Assembly (NCBI GenBank): GCA_004340125.1 | Contig: SLUK01000003.1 | Location: 124,001-188,000 of the forward strand | Length of the DNA stretch: 64,000 nucleotides | Reading direction: 5' to 3' | DNA from: Harryflintia acetispora | Lineage (GTDB): Bacteria; Bacillota; Clostridia; Oscillospirales; Ruminococcaceae | In this document: positions 6,877 to 15,641 of the stretch, in pieces | Layout: every line of letters starts with the position of its first letter | Numbering within the stretch: position 1 is the stretch's first letter | The notes under the pieces: generated by a model | Database searches by the model: none | Seen by the model: the letters and a program-made list of their open reading frames with translations, nothing else | What the model was told of the DNA's origin: nothing | Position numbers and translations under genes: made by a program

Positions 6877-7183
6877 GCTGCTATGAAATTAATAAGCGGC
6901 TCAATGTTTTTAGTGTGTTTTGAGAGAGACCATACGCCTGCCGGAGTTTTGCGATCGGGCCCGCCCGTTCCGCCTGTGGAGGGCGGTGAGCAGGGGGACG
7001 TCCTTGTAAGGGAAACGTTTCCCCTAAAACTTTCCAGGGAAACAACAAAGTTTTTTCATGAAAGAGAAAAGAATTTTCTATCGTTTTTCTTATTCGCGGG
7101 CGGTACAATAAAGTTGCCCCGCAGGGAGTGCCTCCCGCGGCGCGAATCAGGAAATCAACCCTTGATTTTAAGGAGGAAACAGA
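6877..7183 (+). promoter_or_regulatory. mgl upstream region with LacI/CcpA-type operator and leader hairpin
   Basis: About 300 bases without a gene. A perfect 14-bp palindrome GGGAAACGTTTCCC (7010-7023) has the form of a LacI-family operator, and a related imperfect copy (TTTCCAGGGAAA) follows at 7031-7042. A possible -10, TACAAT, is at 7104-7109 without a good -35, which suits an activated promoter. The leader holds a G+C-rich hairpin at about 7118-7140. The ATG has AAGGAGG upstream. Confidence 0.5.
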
Positions 7184-8350
7184 ATGAAGAGAATTCTTTC
7201 ACTTGCCATTGCCGGTATGCTCTCGCTGAGCCTGCTGGCCGGGTGCTCCGGTGGCACGACCACCACGTCGAGCTCCGAGGCCCCCGCTTCCACCCCTGAG
7301 TCCAGCACCCCGGCTGAGTCCAGCACTCCTGCCGAATCCACCCCTGCGGCCGATCTTTCGGACCTGAACGTCGGCGTGTTCTACTACAACTTCGCCGATG
7401 TGTACATCACCAGCGTGCGCGGCCACATGGATTCGCAGCTCGACGCGCTGGGCGTGAAGTACCAGAACTATGACGCCGCCAACATCCAGGGCACCCAGAT
7501 CGACCAGATCAACACCGCCATCACCAACGGTGCCAACCTGCTGATCGTCAACATCGTCGAGACCTCTTCTCCCGATGCCGCACAGAAGGCCGTCGAGGCC
7601 GCCCAGGGCGCCGGGATCCCCATCATCTTCTTCAACCGCGAGGTTGCCGATGAGGTGGTCAACAGCTACGACAAGTGCGCCTTCGTCGGCACCGACGCCG
7701 CCGAGGCCGGCCACATGCAGGGCCAGATGATCGCCGAGTACCTGCTCGCCAACTACGAGGCCACCGATCTCAACGGCGACGGCACCATCTCCTACGTCAT
7801 GTTCAAGGGCCAGGAGGGCAACGCCGAGGCCGAGTACCGCACCCAGTATTCCGTTGAGGACTGCGACAAGCTGCTCACCGAGGCCGGCAAGTCCGCCCTG
7901 ACCTTCTATGACGCGGGCAACACCTCCAAGTACCTGGTCGACCAGACCGGCGCGTGGAGCGCGCAGGCCGCGACCGACTACATGAACACCATCCTCGCCG
8001 AGTACTCCGAGTCCAACGGCAACATGGTCGAGATGGTCATCGCCAACAACGACGGCATGGCCGAGGGCGCGATCTCCGCGCTGCAGGCTGCCGGCTACAA
8101 CAAGGGCGACGGCGGCAAGACCATCCCGGTCTTCGGCGTTGACGCGATCGACTCCGCCAAGCAGAAGATCCAGGAAGGTATGATGACCGGTACCATCATG
8201 CAGGATGCCGAAGGTATGGCCAAGACCATCACCGCTCTGGTTGGGAACGTCAAGGACGGTTCCGAGCTGATGGCCAACACCGATTCCTTCAACGTAGACG
8301 AAGGCGTGGACAAGATTCGCGTACCTTACGGCGTGTACACCGGCGAATAA
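7184..8350 (+). CDS. mglB: Galactose/glucose-binding lipoprotein of an ABC importer (MglB-like)
   Basis: 388 residues. A lipoprotein signal (LSLLAGC, Cys about residue 21) is followed by a Ser/Thr/Pro/Glu linker to residue 60 and a periplasmic-binding-protein type I fold. The calcium loop DLNGDGTIS, typical of galactose/glucose-binding protein, is present, as are the sugar-site regions IIFFNREV and VIANNDGMAEGA. It delivers sugar to the MglAC transporter at the outer face of the membrane. A terminator-like hairpin follows before mglA, which should give more binding protein than transporter. Galactose or glucose is the probable ligand; the exact sugar is inferred. Confidence 0.88.
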   Translation: MKRILSLAIAGMLSLSLLAGCSGGTTTTSSSEAPASTPESSTPAESSTPAESTPAADLSDLNVGVFYYNFADVYITSVRGHMDSQLDALGVKYQNYDAANIQGTQIDQINTAITNGANLLIVNIVETSSPDAAQKAVEAAQGAGIPIIFFNREVADEVVNSYDKCAFVGTDAAEAGHMQGQMIAEYLLANYEATDLNGDGTISYVMFKGQEGNAEAEYRTQYSVEDCDKLLTEAGKSALTFYDAGNTSKYLVDQTGAWSAQAATDYMNTILAEYSESNGNMVEMVIANNDGMAEGAISALQAAGYNKGDGGKTIPVFGVDAIDSAKQKIQEGMMTGTIMQDAEGMAKTITALVGNVKDGSELMANTDSFNVDEGVDKIRVPYGVYTGE

Positions 8351-8395
8351 GCGAAATATTCGCGGCATTCGCCCCAGCACGGATCGCCACGGACG

Positions 8396-8429
8396 AGCGG
8401 GGTTGCCAGAAGTGGCAGCCCCGCTTTTT
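8396..8429 (+). terminator. Attenuating terminator between mglB and mglA
   Basis: Stem AGCGGGGTTGCCA / TGGCAGCCCCGCT (one wobble) with a 4-base loop, then TTTTT. It lies inside the operon, so partial read-through is expected. Confidence 0.75.
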
Positions 8430-8516
8430 GCGTGGAACCCCTGCCCAAGCTGCACCCGTCCTTTTCAGGGCGGCTCGGGCAGGGGCTCCGCGGTACCTTT
8501 AGAGAGGAGGAAACAG

Positions 8517-10016
8517 ATGGAGCAGCCGGTATTGCTGGAAATGAAGAACGTCAGCAAGGAATTTCCCGGTGTCAAGGCGCTCGACAACGTGTCCCTCACG
8601 GTGCGCCCCGGCACCGTCCACGCCCTGATGGGCGAGAACGGCGCGGGCAAGTCCACCTTGATGAAATGCCTGTTCGGCATCTACCGCAAGGACAGCGGGA
8701 CCATCATCTTGGACGGGAAAGAGGTCAATTTTAAAAGCGCCAAGGAGGCCTTGGAAAACGGGGTCGCCATGGTGCATCAGGAGCTCAACCAGGCCCTGAC
8801 GCGCAGCGTTTTGGATAACCTCTGGCTCGGGCGCTATCCCAAGGTGGGCGGGCTGATGGTCAACGAGCACGCCATGATGCAGCGCACCCGCGAGGTGTTC
8901 AGCCAGCTCGAGGTCAAGGTCGATCCCAAAACGATCATGTCCACCATGCCCGTCTCCCAGCGGCAGATGGTGGAGATCGCCAAGGCGGTCTCCTACGAGG
9001 CCAAGATCATCGTCTTCGACGAGCCCACCTCCTCGCTGACCGAGGTGGAGGTGGAGCACCTGTTCCGCATCATCAAGATGCTGCGCGACAAGGGGTGCGG
9101 CATCATCTATATCAGCCATAAGATGGAAGAAATCCTGCGCATCAGCGATGAGGTCACCATCATGCGCGACGGCGCCTGGGTGGCGACCCGCCCGGCGAGC
9201 GAGTTGACCATGGAGGAGATCATCCGCCTGATGGTGGGCCGGGAGCTGACCAACCGCTTCCCGCCCAAGACCAACGAGCCGGGGGACGTGATCCTCGAGG
9301 TCCAGAAGCTCTCGGGCAAGTATACCCGGCTCAAGGAGGCCTCCTTCGAGCTGCGCAAGGGCGAAATCCTCGGGATCGCGGGGCTGGACGGCTCAGGGCG
9401 CACCGAGGTGCTGGAAAACCTCTTCGGCGCCATGACCAAGGGCGGGGGGACCATCCGCCTGCACGGCAAAGAGGTGCAGAACCGCACGCCGGGCGAGGCG
9501 ATCAGGAACGGCTTCGCGCTGCTGACCGAGGAGCGCCGGGCGACCGGCATCTTTGGGGTGCTGAGTATTAGGGAAAACACGGTGATCTCCAGCCTGCACG
9601 ACTATCTGAAGTGGGGCGTGTACTTAGACGACAAAAAGATGGCCAAGGACACCGACTGGTCGATCGAGGCCATGCGGATCAAGACCCCCGGCCAGAAGAC
9701 GCAGATCCGCTCGCTCTCGGGCGGCAACCAGCAAAAGGTCATCATCGGCCGGTGGCTGCTCACCAAGCCCGAGGTGCTGCTGCTGGATGAACCGACCCGC
9801 GGGATCGACGTGGGCGCGAAATATGAAATCTATCAGCTGATCATCAATCTGGCCAACGAGGGCAAGGGGGTCATCATGGTCTCCTCCGAGATGCCCGAGC
9901 TGCTGGGCGTCTGCGACCGGATTCTGGTCATGTCCGGCGGCCTGCTGGCCGGCGAGGTCGACGCAAAGAATACCAGCCAGGAGGAGATCCTCACCCTGGC
10001 GGCCAAGTATGTGTAA
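8517..10016 (+). CDS. mglA: Galactose/methyl-galactoside ABC importer, double ATPase (MglA-like)
   Basis: 499 residues, the normal size of sugar ATPases of the Mgl/Rbs type with two fused nucleotide-binding domains. First domain: Walker A GENGAGKS (about residue 40), signature VSQRQ and Walker B VFDEPTSSL. Second domain: degenerate Walker A GLDGSGRT, signature LSGGNQQK and LLLDEPTRGIDVGAK. A degenerate second half is usual for the family. ATG 8517 is chosen because GAGAGGAGG lies 6 bases upstream; the frame runs further up through the terminator. It is cotranscribed with mglC (14 bp gap). Confidence 0.92.
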   Translation: MEQPVLLEMKNVSKEFPGVKALDNVSLTVRPGTVHALMGENGAGKSTLMKCLFGIYRKDSGTIILDGKEVNFKSAKEALENGVAMVHQELNQALTRSVLDNLWLGRYPKVGGLMVNEHAMMQRTREVFSQLEVKVDPKTIMSTMPVSQRQMVEIAKAVSYEAKIIVFDEPTSSLTEVEVEHLFRIIKMLRDKGCGIIYISHKMEEILRISDEVTIMRDGAWVATRPASELTMEEIIRLMVGRELTNRFPPKTNEPGDVILEVQKLSGKYTRLKEASFELRKGEILGIAGLDGSGRTEVLENLFGAMTKGGGTIRLHGKEVQNRTPGEAIRNGFALLTEERRATGIFGVLSIRENTVISSLHDYLKWGVYLDDKKMAKDTDWSIEAMRIKTPGQKTQIRSLSGGNQQKVIIGRWLLTKPEVLLLDEPTRGIDVGAKYEIYQLIINLANEGKGVIMVSSEMPELLGVCDRILVMSGGLLAGEVDAKNTSQEEILTLAAKYV

Positions 10017-10030
10017 GGGGAGGCACCACT

Positions 10031-11092
10031 ATGAGTAATAACACCGTCGCCAAGGTCAAGCGCGAAAGCGAGCCCTGGACCGCCAAGCGGGTGGGCGACC
10101 TTTTGATGAACAACGCGCTGTTCATCCTGATGTTCATCGCCATCGTCTATATTGCGATGAAGAACCCGAACTTTCTGACGGCCTCGTCCATCATCAACAT
10201 CCTGTCCCAGACGGCGGCCTACCTGCCCGTCGCGCTGGGCGTTGCGGGATGTATCGTCCTGACCGGCACCGACCTGTCCGCCGGGCGGATCGTGGGGTTG
10301 ACCGCGTGTATTTCCGCCTCGCTCTTGCAGGCGGTCACCACCAACAACAAGATGTGGCCGAGCATCGGACCGCTGAACATCTTTGTGGTCATCCTGATCG
10401 CCATGCTCATCGGCGGGCTTTTCGGCGCGTTCAACGGCTTCTTTGTGGCCAAGTTCAAGCTCCATCCCTTCATCGTGACCCTGGGCACCCAGCTGATTGT
10501 CTATACCCTCCTGCTGCTCTACGTCAAGATGGGCAACAACAAGGGCATGGCCATCTCCGGGCTGGATAAATCCTACACCGAGTTCGTGACCGGGCACCTG
10601 CCCTTCATGCAGGTGGGCGGCAACCCGATCCCCAACTATGTGATCATCGCCGTGATCGCCACCGCGCTGATGTGGTTTATCTGGAACAAGACCACCCTGG
10701 GGAAAAACATGTTTGCCCTGGGCGCCAATGAGGAAGCCGCGCGGGTTTCCGGCGTCAACGTGATGGCCACCACCATCCTGGTCTTCGCCCTGGCGGGCGC
10801 CATGTATGCGGTGACCGGCTTCGTGGAGGGCGCGCGCGTGGCCTCCAACACCGCCAACACCGGCTTCAACTACGAGCTGGACGGGATCGCGGCCTGCGTC
10901 ATCGGCGGCGTGTCGTTCGTCGGCGGTATCGGTAAGATCCGCGGGATCCTCGTCGGCGTGCTCATGCTGCGCCTGATCTTCGTGGGACTGAATATGATCG
11001 GGATCAACCAGGACCTGTTCTATCTCATCAAGGGCGGGATCATCCTGTTCGCCTGCGCGCTGGATATGCGCAAATACCTGGTCAAGAAGTAA
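10031..11092 (+). CDS. mglC: Galactose/methyl-galactoside ABC importer permease (MglC-like)
   Basis: 353 residues, about ten membrane helices, BPD_transp_2 type. Typical stretches are PVALGVAGCIVLTGTDLSAG, HPFIVTLGTQ and GKNMFALGANEEAARVSGVN (the loop that meets the ATPase), followed by GGVSFVGGIGKIRG. It forms the channel of the mglBAC importer. Ribosome site GGGGAGG 9 bases before ATG. Confidence 0.92.
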   Translation: MSNNTVAKVKRESEPWTAKRVGDLLMNNALFILMFIAIVYIAMKNPNFLTASSIINILSQTAAYLPVALGVAGCIVLTGTDLSAGRIVGLTACISASLLQAVTTNNKMWPSIGPLNIFVVILIAMLIGGLFGAFNGFFVAKFKLHPFIVTLGTQLIVYTLLLLYVKMGNNKGMAISGLDKSYTEFVTGHLPFMQVGGNPIPNYVIIAVIATALMWFIWNKTTLGKNMFALGANEEAARVSGVNVMATTILVFALAGAMYAVTGFVEGARVASNTANTGFNYELDGIAACVIGGVSFVGGIGKIRGILVGVLMLRLIFVGLNMIGINQDLFYLIKGGIILFACALDMRKYLVKK

Positions 11093-11111
11093 TCCGTTTT
11101 GGGATTCGTGC

Positions 11112-11146
11112 GCATGAGGCTGCCGGATAAACCGGCAGCCTCATGC
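11112..11146 (+). terminator. Hairpin at the end of mglBAC
   Basis: A perfect 15-bp stem (11112-11126 with 11132-11146) with loop ATAAA, 20 bp after the mglC stop. There is no T run behind it, so termination may be factor-assisted or the hairpin may protect the mRNA 3' end. Confidence 0.6.
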
Positions 11147-11173
11147 TGTATGGGGGCTAATTTTGATTATCTC

Positions 11174-11203
11174 TTGCAGAAACTGCGAAACTACTGGTAT
11201 ACT
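11174..11203 (+). promoter_or_regulatory. Promoter of the two-component/sensor cassette
   Basis: TTGCAG (11174-11179) and TATACT (11198-11203) with an 18-bp spacer, just before GGGAGGGG and the ATG at 11230. It separates the sensory cassette from mglBAC transcription. Confidence 0.6.
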
Positions 11204-11229
11204 AATCATCATACGGGAGGGGATTGCGT

Positions 11230-12840
11230 ATGGAAACATACCGGGTTCTGCTGGTGGACGACGAGGAGGAGATCCGCGAGGGGATCAGCCGCAAGATCGA
11301 CTGGGCCTCCTTGGGCTTCGAGCTGGTCGGCGAGGCGGAGAATGGCGCCGAGGCGCTGGAGCTCTGCGAGCAGCTGCGCCCCGATGTGGTGCTCACCGAC
11401 ATCAAGATGCCCTTCATCGACGGGCTGGAGCTCTGCCGCCGCCTGCGCACCCAGCTGCCCGCGGCCAGGACGGTGGTCTTTTCCGGCTTCGACGACTTTG
11501 AATACGCCCGCCAGGCCATCAGCATGAACGTCTCGGAGTACATCCTCAAGCCGATCAACGCCCCCGAGCTGCGGGAGGTTCTGCAGAAGCTGCGCGGCCA
11601 GCTGGACCGCGAGCGGGCCGAGCGCCGGGATATGGAGACCCTGCGCCGGCAATATGAGGAGAGCCTGCCGGTGCTGCGCGAGCTGTTTTTCACCCGGCTG
11701 CTCGACGGACGGGTGCGCCCCGACCAGGTCCGCGAGCGGGCCGACCGCTTCGAGATCGGTCTGCCCGAGGGGGTTTGGGCGGCCGCGCTCATCCAGGTGG
11801 ACGGCGCGGGGGAGGACGACCCGATCAACCGGGACGAGCTGCTCCTCGTCTCGGTGCGCGCGCTGTTCGAGGAGCATTTCTCCCTAAAGGACTGCACCTC
11901 CCATCTGATCCTCTACAACGACACGGTGGCCCTGCTGACCACTTTGCCGAGGTTTGAAAACCCCTATCCGCTGATCGCCGAGCTGGACCGGGTCTGCGCC
12001 CTTTCGCGCAGCTATCTGGACCTGACTCTCACGGTGGGGGTCGGCCGGCCCTGCTTCGGGCCGCAGCAGCTCCATCTTTCGGTCGAGGAGGCCCGCTGGG
12101 CGCTGGATTACCGGGTGCTCGCCGGGCCGGGGCGGGTGCTCTATATCGGCGATCTGGAGCCGGACGGATCGGTGCGCCTCTCCTTCGACGAGGCGGACGA
12201 GCGCGAGCTCTCAGCCGCGATCAAGCTCGGCGACCGGGAGCAGCTCCCGCCCCTGATCGAATCCCTGATCGCCAGGGTGCGGGAGGCGGGGCTCGCGCTG
12301 CCGCAGTGCCAGATCTTTTTCCTCGAGCTGCTCACCTCCTTAATCAAGCTGGCGCGCAGCGGCGGGGTGGAGCCGGAGGAGGTCTTCGGCGAGGGCTTCA
12401 CCGGGATGGTGCAGCTCACCGACTTCCGCTCGCCCGAGGAGCTCGGGCGCTGGTGCTGCGAGCGCTGCCTGCGCCTTCAGGAGCTGCTGGGCAGGCGGCG
12501 GATCGATTCCGCCGGGCGCACCGTCGAGGCGGCCAAGGCCTACATCGCCCAAAACTTTGCCGACAGCGACCTGGGGGTGGATGCCCTGTGCGCCCACCTG
12601 CACCTGTCGCCCGCTTATTTTTCCACCCTCTTCAAGCGCGAAACCGGCATGGGCTTTACCGCCTATGTAACCGATGTGCGCATGGAGGAGGCGGTACGGC
12701 TGCTGCGCGAGAGTGGGGAAACGACCTACCGGATCGCCGAGAGGACCGGCTATCAGGACCCGAACTATTTCAGCTACGTTTTCAAAAAACATTTCGGTAT
12801 GTCGCCCTCCAAGTTCCGCGCGGGGCTCAAGGACGGCTGA
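11230..12840 (+). CDS. Response regulator, receiver plus AraC-type DNA-binding domain (YesN family)
   Basis: 536 residues. Receiver domain at residues 1-120 with the acidic pair DDEEE, phospho-acceptor Asp about residue 57 (LTDIKMP), Thr/Ser switch (VFSG) and Lys (YILKP). A long linker of about 300 residues leads to a C-terminal AraC double helix-turn-helix (YIAQNFADSDLGVDALCAH, then TYRIAERTGYQDPNYFSYVF). ATG 11230 follows GGGAGGGG; a TTG two codons earlier is less likely. It is the output protein of the kinase encoded 36 bp downstream and very probably activates mglBAC. Confidence 0.9.
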   Translation: METYRVLLVDDEEEIREGISRKIDWASLGFELVGEAENGAEALELCEQLRPDVVLTDIKMPFIDGLELCRRLRTQLPAARTVVFSGFDDFEYARQAISMNVSEYILKPINAPELREVLQKLRGQLDRERAERRDMETLRRQYEESLPVLRELFFTRLLDGRVRPDQVRERADRFEIGLPEGVWAAALIQVDGAGEDDPINRDELLLVSVRALFEEHFSLKDCTSHLILYNDTVALLTTLPRFENPYPLIAELDRVCALSRSYLDLTLTVGVGRPCFGPQQLHLSVEEARWALDYRVLAGPGRVLYIGDLEPDGSVRLSFDEADERELSAAIKLGDREQLPPLIESLIARVREAGLALPQCQIFFLELLTSLIKLARSGGVEPEEVFGEGFTGMVQLTDFRSPEELGRWCCERCLRLQELLGRRRIDSAGRTVEAAKAYIAQNFADSDLGVDALCAHLHLSPAYFSTLFKRETGMGFTAYVTDVRMEEAVRLLRESGETTYRIAERTGYQDPNYFSYVFKKHFGMSPSKFRAGLKDG

Positions 12841-12876
12841 AACCACTGAATCAAATGGGGAAGGAGCGCCGGGAAT

Positions 12877-14691
12877 ATGCGAAAATTGATCCGTTCGCTG
12901 GCAAGCAGGGTGTCACGCTGGTACCGCTCGATGAGCATCCAGATGGTCATCTCCCTCTCCTTCACGGCGGTGGCGGTGGTGGGGATTCTCTTCATCGGCC
13001 TGTCCTTGTTCTGGCGCTTCTCCACAACCACCAACCGCCTGCAGGAGGACGGCAGCCAGCGGGTGCTCGCCCAGGTGAATTTGAACCTGGATGGCTATCT
13101 GCGCCGGATGATGCGCATTTCGGACACCATGTATTTTCGGGTGATCAAGTCCACCGACCTCGAGCGGGGGGACATCTCCCAGCAGATGAACCTGCTGTAT
13201 GAGGAGAACCGCGACGCGCTCGTTTCGATCGCCCTCTTTGGCGGCGACGGTTCACTGGTGAGCGCCACGCCGCTGGGCTCCCTCAAGCCCCAGGCTGCCC
13301 CCGCGCAGCAGCCCTGGTTCACCGCCGCCACCCAGAGGCTTGAAAACCTGCATTTTTTCACCCCGCAGGTGCAAAACCTCTTTGAGGACCCCAGCTACTC
13401 CTACCGCTGGGTGGTGTCGCTGAGCCGCCATGTGGAGCTGACTAGGGCGGGCAGCACCGAAAACGGCGTGCTGCTCGTGGACATGAGCTTCGGCGGGATC
13501 GAGCAGATCTGCCGGGATGTGGAGCTGCCGGGCGGCGGCTACCTCTACCTCATCGACGGGAACGGGGAGCTGATCTACCACCCCAAGCAGCAGATGATCT
13601 ACGCGGGGCTCGAGGAGGAAAACAACCTTGCCGCCGCCGGCTACCGCGACGGCAGCCACCGCGAAAGTTTCGGCGGGCGGGAGCGGCAGGTAACCGTCAA
13701 GACGGTGGGCTACACCGGCTGGAAGCTGGTGGGCGTGGTCCCGGTGGCGGGGCTTGCGTCCAACTCCTACCAGATGATCCTCTTCGGCGCGTCGCTGATC
13801 CTCTTTTCGGTCTTTTTGCTGGCTTTCCTCAACTTCCGCATTTCCGAGCACATCTCCAAGCCCATCCGCAATCTCGAGCAGACGGTCAAGCAGCTCGAGG
13901 CGGGCAAGGAGGTCGAGATCGAGGAGGACGGCTGCTACGAGGTGCGCCGGCTGGGGCACGCCATCCGCTCGATGACCTCGACCATGCGCCACCTGATGGA
14001 GGACATCATCCAGCAGGAGGGCGAGAAGCGCCGCTCCGAGCTGGAGGTGCTCCAGTCGCAGATCAACCCCCACTTTTTGTATAACACCCTGGATTCGGTC
14101 ATCTGGATGACCGAGGCGGGGCGGTACCCCGAGGCCATCCAGATGGTCACCTCCCTGGCGAGGTTGTTCCGTATTTCGCTCAGCCGGGGGAGCAGCATCA
14201 TCCCCCTGCGCGACGAGCTCGAGCACGCCGGGCACTACATGACCATCCAGAAAATGCGTTATAAGAACCGTTTCGAGGTGCAGATTCATGCCGACGCGGA
14301 CACCGAAGGGCTCTACTCCCTCAAGCTGATCGTCCAACCGATTCTGGAGAACGCCATCTACCACGGGATGGCCGCCGCCGACGGGGACGGGCTGATCACC
14401 GTGCACGCCTACCGCGAGGAGGAGGACCTGCTCATCGACGTGAGCGATAACGGACTGGGCATGCTCCCCGAGATGGCCGGGCAGCTGCTGGACGGCAGCA
14501 AGCCGGTCCCCAACCGGGGCAAGGGCTCGGGGATCGGGGTGCGCAACGTGCACAGCCGGATCCGGCTCACCTTCGGGGAGCGTTACGGCCTTGTCATCAT
14601 GAGCGAGCCGGATATGGGCACCACCGTGCGCATTCGCCAGCCGGCCCTGGACGAGTCGGCAGCCGGCCGGTGGAAGGAGGCACAGCCGTGA
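12877..14691 (+). CDS. Sensor histidine kinase, YesM/LytS type
   Basis: 604 residues. TM1 about 21-45, an extracellular dCache-like sensor (about 46-300), TM2 about 303-326, a HAMP segment (NLEQTVKQLEAGKEVEI), then the His_kinase domain with INPHFLYNTLDSVIWM (phospho-His about residue 400) and an ATPase domain with ENAIYHG, DNGLGM and GSGIGVRNVHSRI. It acts in the membrane and phosphorylates the upstream regulator. The next two genes encode extracytoplasmic sugar-binding proteins, so ligand sensing is probably indirect, through one of them, as in XylFII-LytS systems. Stop overlaps the next GTG start (GTGA). Confidence 0.9.
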   Translation: MRKLIRSLASRVSRWYRSMSIQMVISLSFTAVAVVGILFIGLSLFWRFSTTTNRLQEDGSQRVLAQVNLNLDGYLRRMMRISDTMYFRVIKSTDLERGDISQQMNLLYEENRDALVSIALFGGDGSLVSATPLGSLKPQAAPAQQPWFTAATQRLENLHFFTPQVQNLFEDPSYSYRWVVSLSRHVELTRAGSTENGVLLVDMSFGGIEQICRDVELPGGGYLYLIDGNGELIYHPKQQMIYAGLEEENNLAAAGYRDGSHRESFGGRERQVTVKTVGYTGWKLVGVVPVAGLASNSYQMILFGASLILFSVFLLAFLNFRISEHISKPIRNLEQTVKQLEAGKEVEIEEDGCYEVRRLGHAIRSMTSTMRHLMEDIIQQEGEKRRSELEVLQSQINPHFLYNTLDSVIWMTEAGRYPEAIQMVTSLARLFRISLSRGSSIIPLRDELEHAGHYMTIQKMRYKNRFEVQIHADADTEGLYSLKLIVQPILENAIYHGMAAADGDGLITVHAYREEEDLLIDVSDNGLGMLPEMAGQLLDGSKPVPNRGKGSGIGVRNVHSRIRLTFGERYGLVIMSEPDMGTTVRIRQPALDESAAGRWKEAQP

Positions 14692-15641
14692 AGATAGGAC
14701 GCAATCTGATCCAGCTGGTGATCCTCTGCCTGTTGGGCGTCTCGGTGGCGCTCACCCTGGTGCTGCCCGAGCTCCCCGGCATCGAGAGCCGCCGCCGCAC
14801 GCTGGAAATTTCGGTGCTCATCCGCGAGGCGGATACCGCTTTGTGGTCCAACGCCAGGCTGGGGATGGAGCAGGCGGCCGTGGATCTTGGGGCGGAGCTG
14901 CGCTTCCTGCCCTTGGCGCAGGACAACGACTACGCTTCCCAGGCGGCGCTGCTCCAGCGGGAGGCGAAGGGCGGGGCCGACGCCGTGATCGTGGTCCCCG
15001 CCGATCCCGAGGGGCTCGCCGCGTTTTTGGAGGAGCAGTCCATCGAGCTGCCGGTGGTGACCATGGAGTCGCCCATGCCCGGAGGCAGGGCCTGCTTCAC
15101 GCCGGAGAACGGAGAGATGGGCCGGGCGCTGGCCGGGGCATTTCTGGAGGACCGCCGCGGGGAGCGGGTATTGCTGCTGGATACCGCCTCACGCAGCACC
15201 GGGGTCGCGCAGCGTCTGCAAGCCTGCCTGCAGACGCTGCGGGAGGCGGGGGTGCCCTTCGAGGTGCAGAAGGCCGAGGCGCAGAGCCTGCAGCGGGAGC
15301 TGCCCGGGCTGCTCGGGCAGACCGGCGCTGGCGCCGTGATCGCCTTCGATTATGCCGCCACCGAGGCGTTGGCCTCGGTGGCACAGGAGTTGCCCGAGCA
15401 GCCGCTGCTCTATGGGGTGGGAGCCACCGGGGCGATCGCGGCCTGCCTGGAAAAGGGCACCATCGCGGCGGCGGCCGCCTGGAGTGACTACGCGGCAGGG
15501 TATTCGTCGGTGCAGGAGGCGGCCCGCCGTTCAAGGGGCGAGAGGAGCCTGAATACGCCGCAGCTGGGCTTCCGAATTGTGCGAGGGGAGAATCTGTATG
15601 AACCGGACAATCAAAAGCTGTTTTTCCCGGTTATGTATTAA
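14688..15641 (+). CDS. Membrane-anchored sugar-binding-protein-like sensor partner
   Basis: 317 residues from GTG 14688, preceded by AAGGAGG and overlapping the kinase stop by 4 bp. The N-terminus is an uncleaved-looking helix (LIQLVILCLLGVSVALTLVL) with no lipobox Cys, followed by a periplasmic-binding-protein type I fold (DAVIVVPADPEGL, ELPVVTMESPM, AVIAFDYAATEAL). A membrane-tethered binding protein directly behind a YesM-type kinase matches the arrangement of XylFII with LytS, in which the binding protein senses sugar and talks to the kinase. The sequence is diverged from transport-type MglB. A role as a transport receptor is less likely because no ATPase or permease follows. Confidence 0.75.
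   Translation: MKIGRNLIQLVILCLLGVSVALTLVLPELPGIESRRRTLEISVLIREADTALWSNARLGMEQAAVDLGAELRFLPLAQDNDYASQAALLQREAKGGADAVIVVPADPEGLAAFLEEQSIELPVVTMESPMPGGRACFTPENGEMGRALAGAFLEDRRGERVLLLDTASRSTGVAQRLQACLQTLREAGVPFEVQKAEAQSLQRELPGLLGQTGAGAVIAFDYAATEALASVAQELPEQPLLYGVGATGAIAACLEKGTIAAAAAWSDYAAGYSSVQEAARRSRGERSLNTPQLGFRIVRGENLYEPDNQKLFFPVMY

Noticed and set aside
7199..8455. 418-residue minus-strand frame opposite mglB
   Set aside because: Shadow of mglB caused by its G+C-rich third codon positions; Gly/Val/Asp-rich and featureless.
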